In this document: one piece after another, positions 15,194 through 23,108 of the stretch
How the letters are laid out: each line of letters opens with the position of its first letter
How positions within the stretch are numbered: the first letter of the stretch is position 1
Assembly: GCA_902494345.1 (NCBI GenBank)
Contig: CABUSV010000002.1
Coordinates: forward strand, 1 to 64,000
Reading direction: 5' to 3'
Origin: an uncultured Collinsella sp.
GTDB taxonomy: Bacteria > Actinomycetota > Coriobacteriia > Coriobacteriales > Coriobacteriaceae
DNA: 64,000 nucleotides
Position numbers and translations under genes: made by a program
Notes under the pieces: model-generated
What the model was told of the DNA's origin: nothing
Seen by the model: only the letters and a program-made list of their open reading frames with translations
The model's database searches: none

Positions 15194-17821
15194 CTACTCG
15201 GCGTCGGGAACTTCGTAGGTGGCCGCCGGCGTGTTGTCGCACGCGACGGTAAAGCCGCCGTCCTTGTCGACATCGACCGTCACCTGATCGCCCTCGCGCA
15301 CCGTGCCGTCGATAATAGCGGCGGCAATGGCATCCACGACCTCGCGCTGAACCAGACGCTTGAGCGGACGGGCGCCAAAGACCGGGTCCAGGCCGCCCAC
15401 GGCGAGCATCTGCTTGGCCGCCGGGGTGATGGCAAGCGTCATGCGCTCCTTGGCCAGACGCGCGCGGACGTCGGCGAGCTGGATGTCGACGATCTTCTCG
15501 ATCTGCGCCATGCCGAGCGGATGGAACACCACGATATCGTCGATACGGTTGAGGAACTCGGGGCGGAAGGTCTGAGCCATGGCCGCGTCGACCTGATGGC
15601 GCATCTCCTCCTCGTCCTTGCCCGAAAGCTCGGCGATAGCCTTGGAGCCCACGTTAGACGTCATGATGATAATCGTGTTCTTGAAGGACACCTGGCGACC
15701 CTGACCGTCGGTCAGACGGCCGTCGTCAAGCACCTGCAACAGCACGTTGAAGACATCTGGATGGGCCTTCTCCATCTCGTCGAGCAAGATCACGGAGTAG
15801 GGGCGACGGCGCACGGCCTCGGTGAGCTGGCCGCCCTCGTCGTAACCCACGTATCCCGGGGGCGCACCGATCAGACGCTGGACGCTGAACTTCTCCATGT
15901 ACTCGGACATGTCGATACGCACGAGCGCGCGCTCGTCGTCGAACAGGCACTCGGCAAGCGCCTTGGCGAGCTCGGTCTTGCCCACGCCGGTGGGGCCCAG
16001 GAAGAAGAAGCTGCCGATGGGCTTGTCCGGATCGGAGAGACCCGCACGGCTGCGGCGCACGGCCGCGGCGACGGCGGAGACGGCCTCGTCCTGGCCGATG
16101 ACGCGCTTATGCAGCTCACCCTCCAAGCCCTTCAGCTTGTCGAGCTCGCCCTGCATCATCTTGGACACGGGCACGCCGGTCCAGGCACTCACGACCTCGG
16201 CGATCTCATCGGAGGTCACCTGTTCGTTGAGGCCCTCGCCGTCCTGCTGCTTTTGCGCCTCGAGCGCAGCCTCGGAATCCTGAATCTGCTGTTGCAGGCC
16301 CGGAATCACGGAGTAGCGCAGCTCGGACGCACGGCCCAGATCACCATTGCGCGTCGCGCGCTCCTCTTCGCTCCTGGCCTCGTCGAGCTGTCCCTTGAGC
16401 TCTTGCACGTGGTCGATGGCGTTCTTCTGGTTGAGCCAGCCAGCCTTTTGCACGTTGAGTTTTTCCTGGACCTCGGCGATCTCCTGACGCAGGGCCTCCA
16501 GACGCTCCTTGGAGGCGTCGTCGGTCTCCTTCATGAGCGCCTGCTCCTCGATCTGCAGCTGGGTGAGCTGACGCGTGGTGGCGTCAATCTCGACCGGCAT
16601 GCTGTCGAGCTCCATGCGCAGGCGGCTTGCCGCCTCATCGACCAGGTCGATGGCCTTGTCGGGCAGGAAGCGGTCGGCGATATAGCGATCGGAGAGGTCG
16701 GCGGCGGCCACGAGCGCGCTATCGGTGATGTGCACGCCGTGGAAGATCTCGTACTTCTCCTTGAGGCCACGCAGAATCGAGATGGTGTCCTCGACGGTAG
16801 GCTCGCTCACCATAACGGTCTGGAAACGACGGGCGAGCGCCGCGTCCTTCTCGATGTACTTGCGGTATTCGTCGAGCGTGGTCGCGCCGATCGCATGCAG
16901 GTCGCCACGGGCGAGCGCCGGCTTGAGGATGTTGCCTGCGTCCATGGAGCCCTCGGTGGCACCCGCGCCCACAATGGTGTGAAGCTCATCGATGAACAGG
17001 ATGACCTTACCTTCGGATTTTTGCACTTCTTTGAGCACGGCCTTTAAGCGGTCCTCGAACTCACCACGGTACTTGGCGCCGGCGACCAACGCGCTCATGT
17101 CGAGCTCGATGAGGTCGCGGTCGCGCAGGGTGCTCGGCACATCGCCGGCCACGATACGCTGGGCGATGCCCTCGACGATAGCCGTTTTACCGACGCCCGG
17201 CTCACCGATGAGCACGGGGTTGTTCTTGGTGCGGCGGGACAGAACCTGAATGGTACGGCGGATCTCGTCGGTACGGCCGATGACCGGGTCGAGCTTACCG
17301 GCGCGGGCAAGATCGCAGATGTTGCGACCGTACTGCTCCAACGCCTCAAACTGGGTCTTGTCCTCGGCAGACGTCACGCGGTCATCGCCACGCAGCTCCT
17401 CGTAGACCTGCTCGATGCGCTCCTTGGTCACGCCAGCGTCACGCAGTACACGACCAGCCTCGCCCTTGTCCTCGGCAAGCGCCATCAGCAGATGCTCGGT
17501 CACCACAAAGCTGTCGCCCATCTTGGTGGCCTTCTTCTCGGCCTTTTCGATGACGCGGACGAGCTCGTTGGACAGGCCCATCTGCTGACCCTCGCCCGAA
17601 ACCTTGGGCGCGCGGTCGACGGCATCCTGCGTGGAGCGTGCGAGCTGGGCCGGATCAGCGCCGATGCGCTCGATGATCACGGAGATATTGCGCTCGCCGG
17701 CACCGAGCAGGGCAGACAGCAGGTGAATCGGCTCCACCGCGCCGGCCTGCGCATCGGCAGCCGTGCTCATGGCGGTCTGCAACGCCTCGCGCGACGTCAT
17801 TGCTAGCTTATCGATTCTCAT
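15194..17821 (-). CDS. clpB: ATP-dependent disaggregase ClpB
   Basis: An 875-residue hexameric AAA+ chaperone that, with DnaK/DnaJ/GrpE, pulls proteins out of aggregates. The Clp N-terminal domain starts MRIDKLAMTSREALQ. The first ATPase domain has Walker A GEPGVGKT and FIDELHTIVGAG. A long coiled-coil middle domain (about residues 400-530) distinguishes ClpB from ClpC/ClpA. The second ATPase domain has GPTGVGKTELAKALAE. Length is normal. It is monocistronic with a terminator. A 27-bp site 90 bp upstream is nearly identical to one upstream of dnaK, so HspR control is likely. Confidence 0.97.
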   Translation of the reverse strand: MRIDKLAMTSREALQTAMSTAADAQAGAVEPIHLLSALLGAGERNISVIIERIGADPAQLARSTQDAVDRAPKVSGEGQQMGLSNELVRVIEKAEKKATKMGDSFVVTEHLLMALAEDKGEAGRVLRDAGVTKERIEQVYEELRGDDRVTSAEDKTQFEALEQYGRNICDLARAGKLDPVIGRTDEIRRTIQVLSRRTKNNPVLIGEPGVGKTAIVEGIAQRIVAGDVPSTLRDRDLIELDMSALVAGAKYRGEFEDRLKAVLKEVQKSEGKVILFIDELHTIVGAGATEGSMDAGNILKPALARGDLHAIGATTLDEYRKYIEKDAALARRFQTVMVSEPTVEDTISILRGLKEKYEIFHGVHITDSALVAAADLSDRYIADRFLPDKAIDLVDEAASRLRMELDSMPVEIDATTRQLTQLQIEEQALMKETDDASKERLEALRQEIAEVQEKLNVQKAGWLNQKNAIDHVQELKGQLDEARSEEERATRNGDLGRASELRYSVIPGLQQQIQDSEAALEAQKQQDGEGLNEQVTSDEIAEVVSAWTGVPVSKMMQGELDKLKGLEGELHKRVIGQDEAVSAVAAAVRRSRAGLSDPDKPIGSFFFLGPTGVGKTELAKALAECLFDDERALVRIDMSEYMEKFSVQRLIGAPPGYVGYDEGGQLTEAVRRRPYSVILLDEMEKAHPDVFNVLLQVLDDGRLTDGQGRQVSFKNTIIIMTSNVGSKAIAELSGKDEEEMRHQVDAAMAQTFRPEFLNRIDDIVVFHPLGMAQIEKIVDIQLADVRARLAKERMTLAITPAAKQMLAVGGLDPVFGARPLKRLVQREVVDAIAAAIIDGTVREGDQVTVDVDKDGGFTVACDNTPAATYEVPDAE

Positions 17822-17910
17822 GGAATCACCTCTCTTGGGGCGGCCGCCCTACGGGGCGGCTTCACGTTGTTCGAGAAGTATTGTTGCCAGCTTTGTGCGA
17901 TCTTATACAT

Positions 17911-17937
17911 AAATCTAAGTCTCTATATATAAGATTT
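17911..17937 (-). promoter_or_regulatory. Candidate HspR operator upstream of clpB
   Basis: A 27-bp site with outer arms AAATCTAAGTC and ATATAAGATTT. Of its 27 bases, 22 match the site upstream of dnaK at 27029-27055; only five central bases differ. The ends (AAATCT..AGATTT) form an inverted repeat. It does not closely match the HAIR consensus known from Streptomyces, but its position at the two chaperone operons and the presence of hspR in the window point to HspR. Confidence 0.7.
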
Positions 17938-17960
17938 TCTGAGTGTTCCCACGACATACA

Positions 17961-17997
17961 AACCACCACAAAGGGGACAGGCACCTTTGTGGTGGTT
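17961..17997. repeat. CCACCACAAAGG palindrome, copy 1
   Basis: AACCACCACAAAGG is followed by a GGACAGGCA-type loop and CCTTTGTGGTGGTT, giving a 14-bp perfect hairpin. Near-identical copies lie at 18766-18800, 19634-19668 and 60369-60415. Here it follows the 3' end of the minus-strand gene ending at 18005 and may serve as its terminator. Confidence 0.85.
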
Positions 17998-18004
17998 GCA
18001 GCCT

Positions 18005-18676
18005 CTATTTACTTGCCGAGCCCGTGCTTCCCGATTCGGCGTTCCAGGGCATCTCATCCTCGAACAGCCATGTACGGGCAGACCCACTATCGCGTGCAGT
18101 CTGCGGGTCGGGCAAGCAGGTCTGTTCATAGGCATCCTGAATGCACTGACCCATAAAATCGTTGAGCTCGGCCTGGTTGCCCTCCATGACATAGGCGGCA
18201 TCGCCGTCCAAGATGTAGATGCCCGGCCCCTCATTGCCCTCGTAGCCAGGATCGTACGAGACATCACATAACTTGGCGCCATTCGCGGTGTCCAACTCGA
18301 TGGACGAGTGGCATCCGCCAACCATGTCGTTCGCTTTTGCCCGATAGGACGCATATCCATACCAGCGCTTAAAGGTTTTGCCCCTGAGCAGCTCGGACGC
18401 CCTGTCGATCAGACTAGAATCCGTGGCATAGCGCATAGCCCCAAGCTGAATACTTGGATAATTACTAATGCCCAGCGCAGCCGGTTGCTCATCAAAATCA
18501 ACGGTAATGGTCTCGGACTTGGCGGCGCCGGTCAGAAGTTCGACAGATTGAGTCACAGGCTTGACCACCGGCTCCGTCACCGCAGCAGGTAGAAACGCCA
18601 TGCTGACAGCACCCATGCCAACCACGGTGATCGCAAGCGCCAAAACAATCAATCCAATACGGGCAGGACTTCTCAC
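18005..18676 (-). CDS. Exported or membrane-anchored hypothetical protein
   Basis: About 223 residues from a GTG at 18676, chosen because GAGGTG lies seven bases upstream; a GTG at 18715 would add 13 residues. One N-terminal transmembrane segment (IGLIVLALAITVVGMGAVSM) acts as signal anchor. The outside domain contains SIQLGAMRYATDSSLIDRA and a region with several Cys and Tyr (GGCHSSIELDT, YDPGYEGNEGPGIYI). No family recognised. It is flanked on both sides by CCACCACAAAGG palindromes and lies next to another small exported protein gene on the opposite strand, so this looks like an accessory spot. Confidence 0.65.
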   Translation of the reverse strand: MRSPARIGLIVLALAITVVGMGAVSMAFLPAAVTEPVVKPVTQSVELLTGAAKSETITVDFDEQPAALGISNYPSIQLGAMRYATDSSLIDRASELLRGKTFKRWYGYASYRAKANDMVGGCHSSIELDTANGAKLCDVSYDPGYEGNEGPGIYILDGDAAYVMEGNQAELNDFMGQCIQDAYEQTCLPDPQTARDSGSARTWLFEDEMPWNAESGSTGSASK

Positions 18677-18765
18677 AGTAAAGCACCTCACAATGCAAGC
18701 CTTCGCCACCTGCACTAATGATATCGCCAGCCAGCACTATTACCAAAAGAAGCCGCGTGCTCCTC

Positions 18766-18800
18766 ACCACCACAAGGGGGACAGGCACCTTTGTGGTGGT
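18766..18800. repeat. CCACCACAAAGG palindrome, copy 2
   Basis: ACCACCACAAGG followed by GGGACAGGCA and CCTTTGTGGTGGT, in the same orientation as copy 1. It lies in the intergenic region between two divergent small exported protein genes. Confidence 0.85.
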
Positions 18801-18910
18801 TTTCGACGCTAACGGTCGACCATCTCGCGCCATGAGATTAAACTTGAATTGTTCTCTGAACATATCCATTTCTGCCTATCCTCAACAGATCTTTGTCTCG
18901 AGGAGCGCAT

Positions 18911-19579
18911 ATGAAGCCGTCTCATTCCACCGGTCGCAACGTCATCGCCATTCTCGCCATACCCATCGTGATGCTCTTCCTTATCGTCATCACGCCCTTT
19001 TCTTTTGGTATCGCCTCGCCCTTCGATCTTTGCGGGATGATCGACGCCGGCTCGCGTGCCACCTCGCTCTCCTTTGTCTGCCGTGGCGTGTTCTACGAAT
19101 ATGCAATTCCCACCGGAAGTTGGCAGTCCAAGTTACCGTTGCTCGGCAAGGTCGACGGATGCTCCCCCTATTTCTGCCTTGAACCTCAGGCGCTAAACTA
19201 TCTGATCGACGACCAGCCACTCGACTCCATCACCCTCGCCTACGACTACGCACCAAACACCGATGAGCGCCACATGAACCAAGTCCTCGACAAGCTGCTT
19301 GGACAGTGCGGGCTCACCGCGGAAGCCGGTCGAACCATCTATAGCAACCGGAAATTAAAGCGAACAGAACTCCGCCGTGTCGGAAAAATCAAAGGGCGAA
19401 ACGGGGCCGCCTACTGGGATGCCTGGGCAACACGCGACAAGAGCGAATTCGGACACAGCACCTATATGGTCACTGTCTACACCAAAGACGGAATTAAGGA
19501 CAATGTTGACGATTTCGCGTCATCCAAACTCGGCATCCCCAAAACAACCAAACCCGCCAGCCCGGATGAAATCCTGTAG
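18911..19579 (+). CDS. Exported or membrane-anchored hypothetical protein
   Basis: A 222-residue protein starting MKPSHSTGRN with GAGGAG just upstream. A single N-terminal hydrophobic segment (VIAILAIPIVMLFLIVITPF) is followed by a Cys-containing outside domain (DLCGMIDAGSRA, VCRGVFYEYAIPTG, CSPYFCLEP) and a charged second half. No catalytic motif or known family. It is divergent from the similar-sized exported protein at 18005-18676 and followed by a CCACCACAAAGG palindrome. It may belong to the same accessory cluster. A lipoprotein signal is not present. Confidence 0.65.
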   Translation: MKPSHSTGRNVIAILAIPIVMLFLIVITPFSFGIASPFDLCGMIDAGSRATSLSFVCRGVFYEYAIPTGSWQSKLPLLGKVDGCSPYFCLEPQALNYLIDDQPLDSITLAYDYAPNTDERHMNQVLDKLLGQCGLTAEAGRTIYSNRKLKRTELRRVGKIKGRNGAAYWDAWATRDKSEFGHSTYMVTVYTKDGIKDNVDDFASSKLGIPKTTKPASPDEIL

Positions 19580-19633
19580 GGACGCTCATTAGAATGTCGT
19601 TCAACGAGCACGGCAACATCGAGCTCGCCCCCC

Positions 19634-19668
19634 ACCACCACAAAGGTGCCTGTCCCCTTTGTGGTGGT
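19634..19668. repeat. CCACCACAAAGG palindrome, copy 3 (opposite orientation)
   Basis: Same 33-35 bp hairpin as at 17961 but with the loop reading TGCCTGTCC, that is, inverted. It follows the plus-strand exported protein gene, so in each of copies 1 and 3 the palindrome trails a coding end. Confidence 0.85.
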
Positions 19669-19761
19669 TTTCGACAAAAAGAAGCCGCCCCATTAACAGA
19701 GGCGGCATCAAGCAAGTCTATTTATTAGCGCCCCTCAAGGCCCAACGAGAACGTCGCGGTA

Positions 19762-19833
19762 GCCCCGGACACACCTTTCCCTCGGGCGACCCTCGCGAAG
19801 CGCGTGAGCACGAGGGAAAGGTGTGTCCGGGGC
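19762..19833 (-). terminator. Long hairpin at the 3' end of the aconitase-family gene
   Basis: Perfect 23-bp arms (19762-19784 and 19811-19833, beginning GCCCCGGACACACC) enclose a 26-nt GC-rich centre that can itself fold. It lies just past the stop codon of the minus-strand hydratase gene. No T-run follows, so it may act mainly as a 3'-end stabiliser. Confidence 0.65.
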
Positions 19834-19844
19834 GTACAGCAACG

Positions 19845-22145
19845 TTACTCGGCAGCGGCCTTGAACTTGTTGTAGTTGATCAGGCAGCCGGCCTTGACGA
19901 TGGCACGCTCCTCTGCCGTCATATCGGCAATATAGAGCTCAATCTGTTCAACCGCACCGTCGGCGCGCACTACGTACGCGGCGATGTCCTTCAGGTCGCC
20001 ATCGAGCGCGGCACGGATACCCGGCACAAAGACGTAGTCGCCCACCTCAAAGTTGGGCTCGGCCTCCATCTGGAAGGGCACCATGCCCCAGTTCATCACG
20101 TTGGAGCGATAGCGCTTGGTGGCGTACTCGTGGACGATGTTGGCCAGACCGCCGATGACGCGCTGACAGCTCGCGGCCTGCTCGCGGGCAGAACCGTCAC
20201 CGGGCTTCTTGGCATAGAGCATAGAGCCGTACTCGGTCGCCTTGGCGTCGGCAGCGACGCCCGCGCCGGCCAGCGCCTTAAACACGCCGGCAAGCTCGGC
20301 ATCGAGCGCGGCCAAGTCGCCCGCGGCCTCACCGGCAACACGGCGCTTCTCCACGGCGTCGACCTCCTTGGAACGACCCACGTAGGCCGGGTCACGGCGG
20401 CTGAGCGTAAACTCGGCCAGACCCAGCGGATTGGAACGGAAGGAGCTCGTCTCACCCGAGGGAATGAGCTCGTCGGTCGTGGTAACCGGGTCCATGATCT
20501 TGGAGCACACCTTGAGCAGGATATCGTCGCCGAGAGGCTCCATCGCGGGCCACGGCTTGATATTGGGACCCTCGACCAGCTCGTCGGCAGGCTCCGCCTT
20601 GCCAAAGCCCCAGTACACGCGCTTTTTGTACGGCGCGTCGTCAAAGGTGTACTCGCAGGCCTCGTCCCAAGTCTCCTCAGGCAGATCGGTCGCCGGCGTC
20701 AGGACGCCGCCGTTGGCAGCCGTCGCCGCAATGGAGCGGGCGTCCATCAGGGCCACCGCGCTCAACTGGCCATTGCCCGGCTTGGAGCCCTCGCGGTTGG
20801 GGAAGTTGCGCGTGGTGTGGCGGATCGAAAGGCCGTTGTTGGCAGGCGTGTCGCCGGCGCCAAAGCACGGGCCGCAGAATGCCGTACGCACGATTGCGCC
20901 GGCCTCCATAAGGTCGTAGATATAGCCACGGCGCGTAAGTTCGAGCGCCACGGGCTGGCTCGTGGGGTAGACCGACAGCGAGAACTCGCCGCAGCCGGTG
21001 TTGGCGCCCCTGAGCACGCGGGCAGCCTGGACCACGGAGTCGTAGTTGCCGCCCGAGCAGCCGGCGATAACGCCCTGTTGCACGTGCAGCTTGCCGTCGA
21101 CGATCTTGTCGAGCAGGCTAAAGTGCGTCTTGCCCTCGCCAATCTTAGCGGCCTCGAGCTCCACCTCATGCAGGATGTCCTCGAGGTTCTCGTTGAGCTC
21201 GTCGATCTCAAAGCCGTTGGAAGGATGGAACGGCAGCGCGATCATGGGCTTGATGCTCGACAGATCGACCTCGACGCAGCCGTCGTAGTAGGCAACATCG
21301 GCGGGCTTGAGCTCGCGGTAGTCGTCGCCGCGGCCGTGCATGGTCAGAAACGTGTGCGTGTCCTCGTCGGTGGCCCAGATGCTCGACAGGCAGGTGGTCT
21401 CGGTGGTCATGACATCGACGCCGTTACGGTAGTCGGTCGTCATGCTCGCGATGCCGGGGCCCACAAACTCCATGACCTTGTTCTTGACGTAGCCCTTGGC
21501 AAAGACGGCGCGGATGATGGCGAGCGCCACGTCGTGCGGGCCGACGCCGGGGCGCGGGGCGCCCGTGAGGTAGATGGCGACAACGCCGGGATAGGCGACG
21601 TCGTAGGTGTCACGCAGCAGCTGCTTGGCCAACTCGCCGCCGCCCTCACCCACGGCCATGGTGCCCAAGGCGCCGTAGCGGGTGTGCGAGTCGGAGCCCA
21701 AGATCATCTTGCCGCAACCGGCGAAGTTCTCACGCATAAAGGAATGGATGACGGCGATGTGCGGCGGGACGAAGATGCCGCCGTACTTCTTGGCCGCTGA
21801 AAGGCCAAAGACGTGGTCGTCCTCGTTGATGGTGCCGCCCACGGCGCACAGCGAGTTATGGCAGTTGGTGAGCACGTAGGGCAGTGGGAACTGTTCCATG
21901 CCCGAGGCGCGCGCCGTCTGGATGATGCCGACAAAGGTGATGTCGTGGCTCGCCATGGCATCGAAGCGAATCTTGAGCGCCTCGGGGTTGCCGGACGTAT
22001 TGTGTGCTTGGAGGATCGAATACGCGATGGTGCCACGCTTGGCATCCTCGGGTGTCTGCGTAATACCGCGCTCGGCAGCCTCGGCCGCAGGCACAATCTC
22101 GCTGCCGCCGCGCAGGTAGATGCCGTCCTCGTACAGCTTAACCAT
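19845..22145 (-). CDS. Aconitase-family hydratase (YbhJ-like)
   Basis: A 766-residue iron-sulfur hydratase. Start MVKLYEDGIYLRGG at 22145 is chosen for the GGGAGA upstream; the open frame extends further. It has the aconitase-type arrangement: DSHTRYGALGTMAVGEGG near residue 170, cluster cysteines in IAGCSGGNYDS and FCGPCFGAGDTPANNG, and a C-terminal swivel region with YRSNVMNWGMVPFQ. Known: this type resembles the uncharacterised E. coli YbhJ more than the housekeeping AcnA/AcnB, so the substrate may or may not be citrate. It stands alone between a long hairpin and structured element copy A. Citrate synthase and isocitrate dehydrogenase are not in the window. Confidence 0.88.
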   Translation of the reverse strand: MVKLYEDGIYLRGGSEIVPAAEAAERGITQTPEDAKRGTIAYSILQAHNTSGNPEALKIRFDAMASHDITFVGIIQTARASGMEQFPLPYVLTNCHNSLCAVGGTINEDDHVFGLSAAKKYGGIFVPPHIAVIHSFMRENFAGCGKMILGSDSHTRYGALGTMAVGEGGGELAKQLLRDTYDVAYPGVVAIYLTGAPRPGVGPHDVALAIIRAVFAKGYVKNKVMEFVGPGIASMTTDYRNGVDVMTTETTCLSSIWATDEDTHTFLTMHGRGDDYRELKPADVAYYDGCVEVDLSSIKPMIALPFHPSNGFEIDELNENLEDILHEVELEAAKIGEGKTHFSLLDKIVDGKLHVQQGVIAGCSGGNYDSVVQAARVLRGANTGCGEFSLSVYPTSQPVALELTRRGYIYDLMEAGAIVRTAFCGPCFGAGDTPANNGLSIRHTTRNFPNREGSKPGNGQLSAVALMDARSIAATAANGGVLTPATDLPEETWDEACEYTFDDAPYKKRVYWGFGKAEPADELVEGPNIKPWPAMEPLGDDILLKVCSKIMDPVTTTDELIPSGETSSFRSNPLGLAEFTLSRRDPAYVGRSKEVDAVEKRRVAGEAAGDLAALDAELAGVFKALAGAGVAADAKATEYGSMLYAKKPGDGSAREQAASCQRVIGGLANIVHEYATKRYRSNVMNWGMVPFQMEAEPNFEVGDYVFVPGIRAALDGDLKDIAAYVVRADGAVEQIELYIADMTAEERAIVKAGCLINYNKFKAAAE

Positions 22146-22315
22146 ACTGTCTCCCACTCTGCCCGAAAGGCTCGGGCGCATAGCATACATTCGTTCAATA
22201 TCGTGCCATAGAACGGTTGCGAGTGGGTTACGAATCTGCACGTTCACTTTATCTCGGTAAAGTAAAGGACGAGCCCGGCGAGGGCCGGCAGATTTGGTGT
22301 AAGGGTGTCCCTTCG

Positions 22316-22620
22316 ACTAGTCATTTAAGAACGTCCCCAATGACTACATCCCGCATCCGGAGCAAGGCAACGCCGCAGGTAGAGGACGGACAGCGAGCGG
22401 GCCGTATTTCCAAAGTGAGGAACGTCCCCAAGTGCCGCATCCGGGCCATGGCAACGCCGATATTTTGGCGCGGACAGCGAAAGCCCGCCAGAGCGAGCAA
22501 GGTGCCTTGAAACGAGGCGGCATTGATCTTCTGATCATGCCGCCGAAGTTGAAAGGCAGATTGCCGCTCTGGCGGGCTTGCAGCGTCAACTGGTTACGCG
22601 GGTTGGTAAACCCGCGTAAC
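22316..22620 (+). ncRNA. Structured repeat element, copy A (with a second, partial 5' module)
   Basis: It begins with an AACGTCCCC-loop hairpin (22316-22347) and a first 5' module (CAACGCCGCAGGTAGAGGAC, CAGCGAGCGGG). A second AACGTCCCC box and a second 5' module follow, then the full fold: P1 (22482-22495 with 22565-22578, 14 bp perfect), inner helix TGCCTT/AAGGCA, GAAA, P2 (22516-22523 with 22537-22544) and P3 (22593-22620, 12 bp perfect, loop GGTA). The last base of P3 is the first base of the hspR stop codon on the opposite strand. Confidence 0.75.
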
Positions 22621-23036
22621 TACAAATCCCCGCCGGCGCCCAAAAGCTTGCGCATGACTTGCTCGGGGTTGACTGAGCCGTCGCGCGGGGCCAGGGCGGT
22701 GATCTTCTTCTGCATCTTGTACTCGTGCAGCTCGTCCTCGAGCTGGCGTACGCGGGCGCGGAGCTTCTCGTTCTCGTGCTCGCGCTCCTCGGCACGCTCC
22801 TTCATATCGAGGATGCGCACCACGCCGGCAAGGTTGATACCCTCGTCGGTCAGCTGGTTGATGAGTTCCAGACGCTCGATATCGGCACGCGAATACAGAC
22901 GCGTGTTACCGCCCGAGCGCTGAGGATTCACCAGGCCCTTGGACTCGTAGACGCGCAGAGTCTGCGGGTGCATGCCGGTCAGCTCGGCCGCCACGCTGAT
23001 CATGTACAGCGGTTTGTTCCTATTGTCCTCGGCCAT
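22620..23036 (-). CDS. hspR: Heat-shock repressor HspR (MerR family)
   Basis: A 138-residue MerR-type regulator. The winged helix-turn-helix is at residues 10-80 (PLYMISVAAELTGMHPQTLR, then GGNTRLYSRADIERLELI). A coiled coil (about 85-110, ERAEEREHENEKLRARVRQL) and a short tail follow. Known: in Actinobacteria HspR is the last gene of dnaK-grpE-dnaJ-hspR. It uses DnaK as co-repressor and controls the dnaK operon and clpB. Here it follows dnaJ by 72 bp. A matching 27-bp site precedes both clpB and dnaK. The stop codon abuts hairpin P3 of the structured element. Confidence 0.95.
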   Translation of the reverse strand: MAEDNRNKPLYMISVAAELTGMHPQTLRVYESKGLVNPQRSGGNTRLYSRADIERLELINQLTDEGINLAGVVRILDMKERAEEREHENEKLRARVRQLEDELHEYKMQKKITALAPRDGSVNPEQVMRKLLGAGGDL

Positions 23037-23108
23037 GCTACCTGACCCCTTTCCGTCTCGTTATCGTCCATCATAAGCCCGCGGGCGCGGGCGTGCGCCA
23101 CGACCGCC

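Noticed and set aside
15164..17047. Long plus-strand frame opposite clpB
   Set aside because: Antisense shadow of a highly conserved gene; no family resemblance and no start signal.
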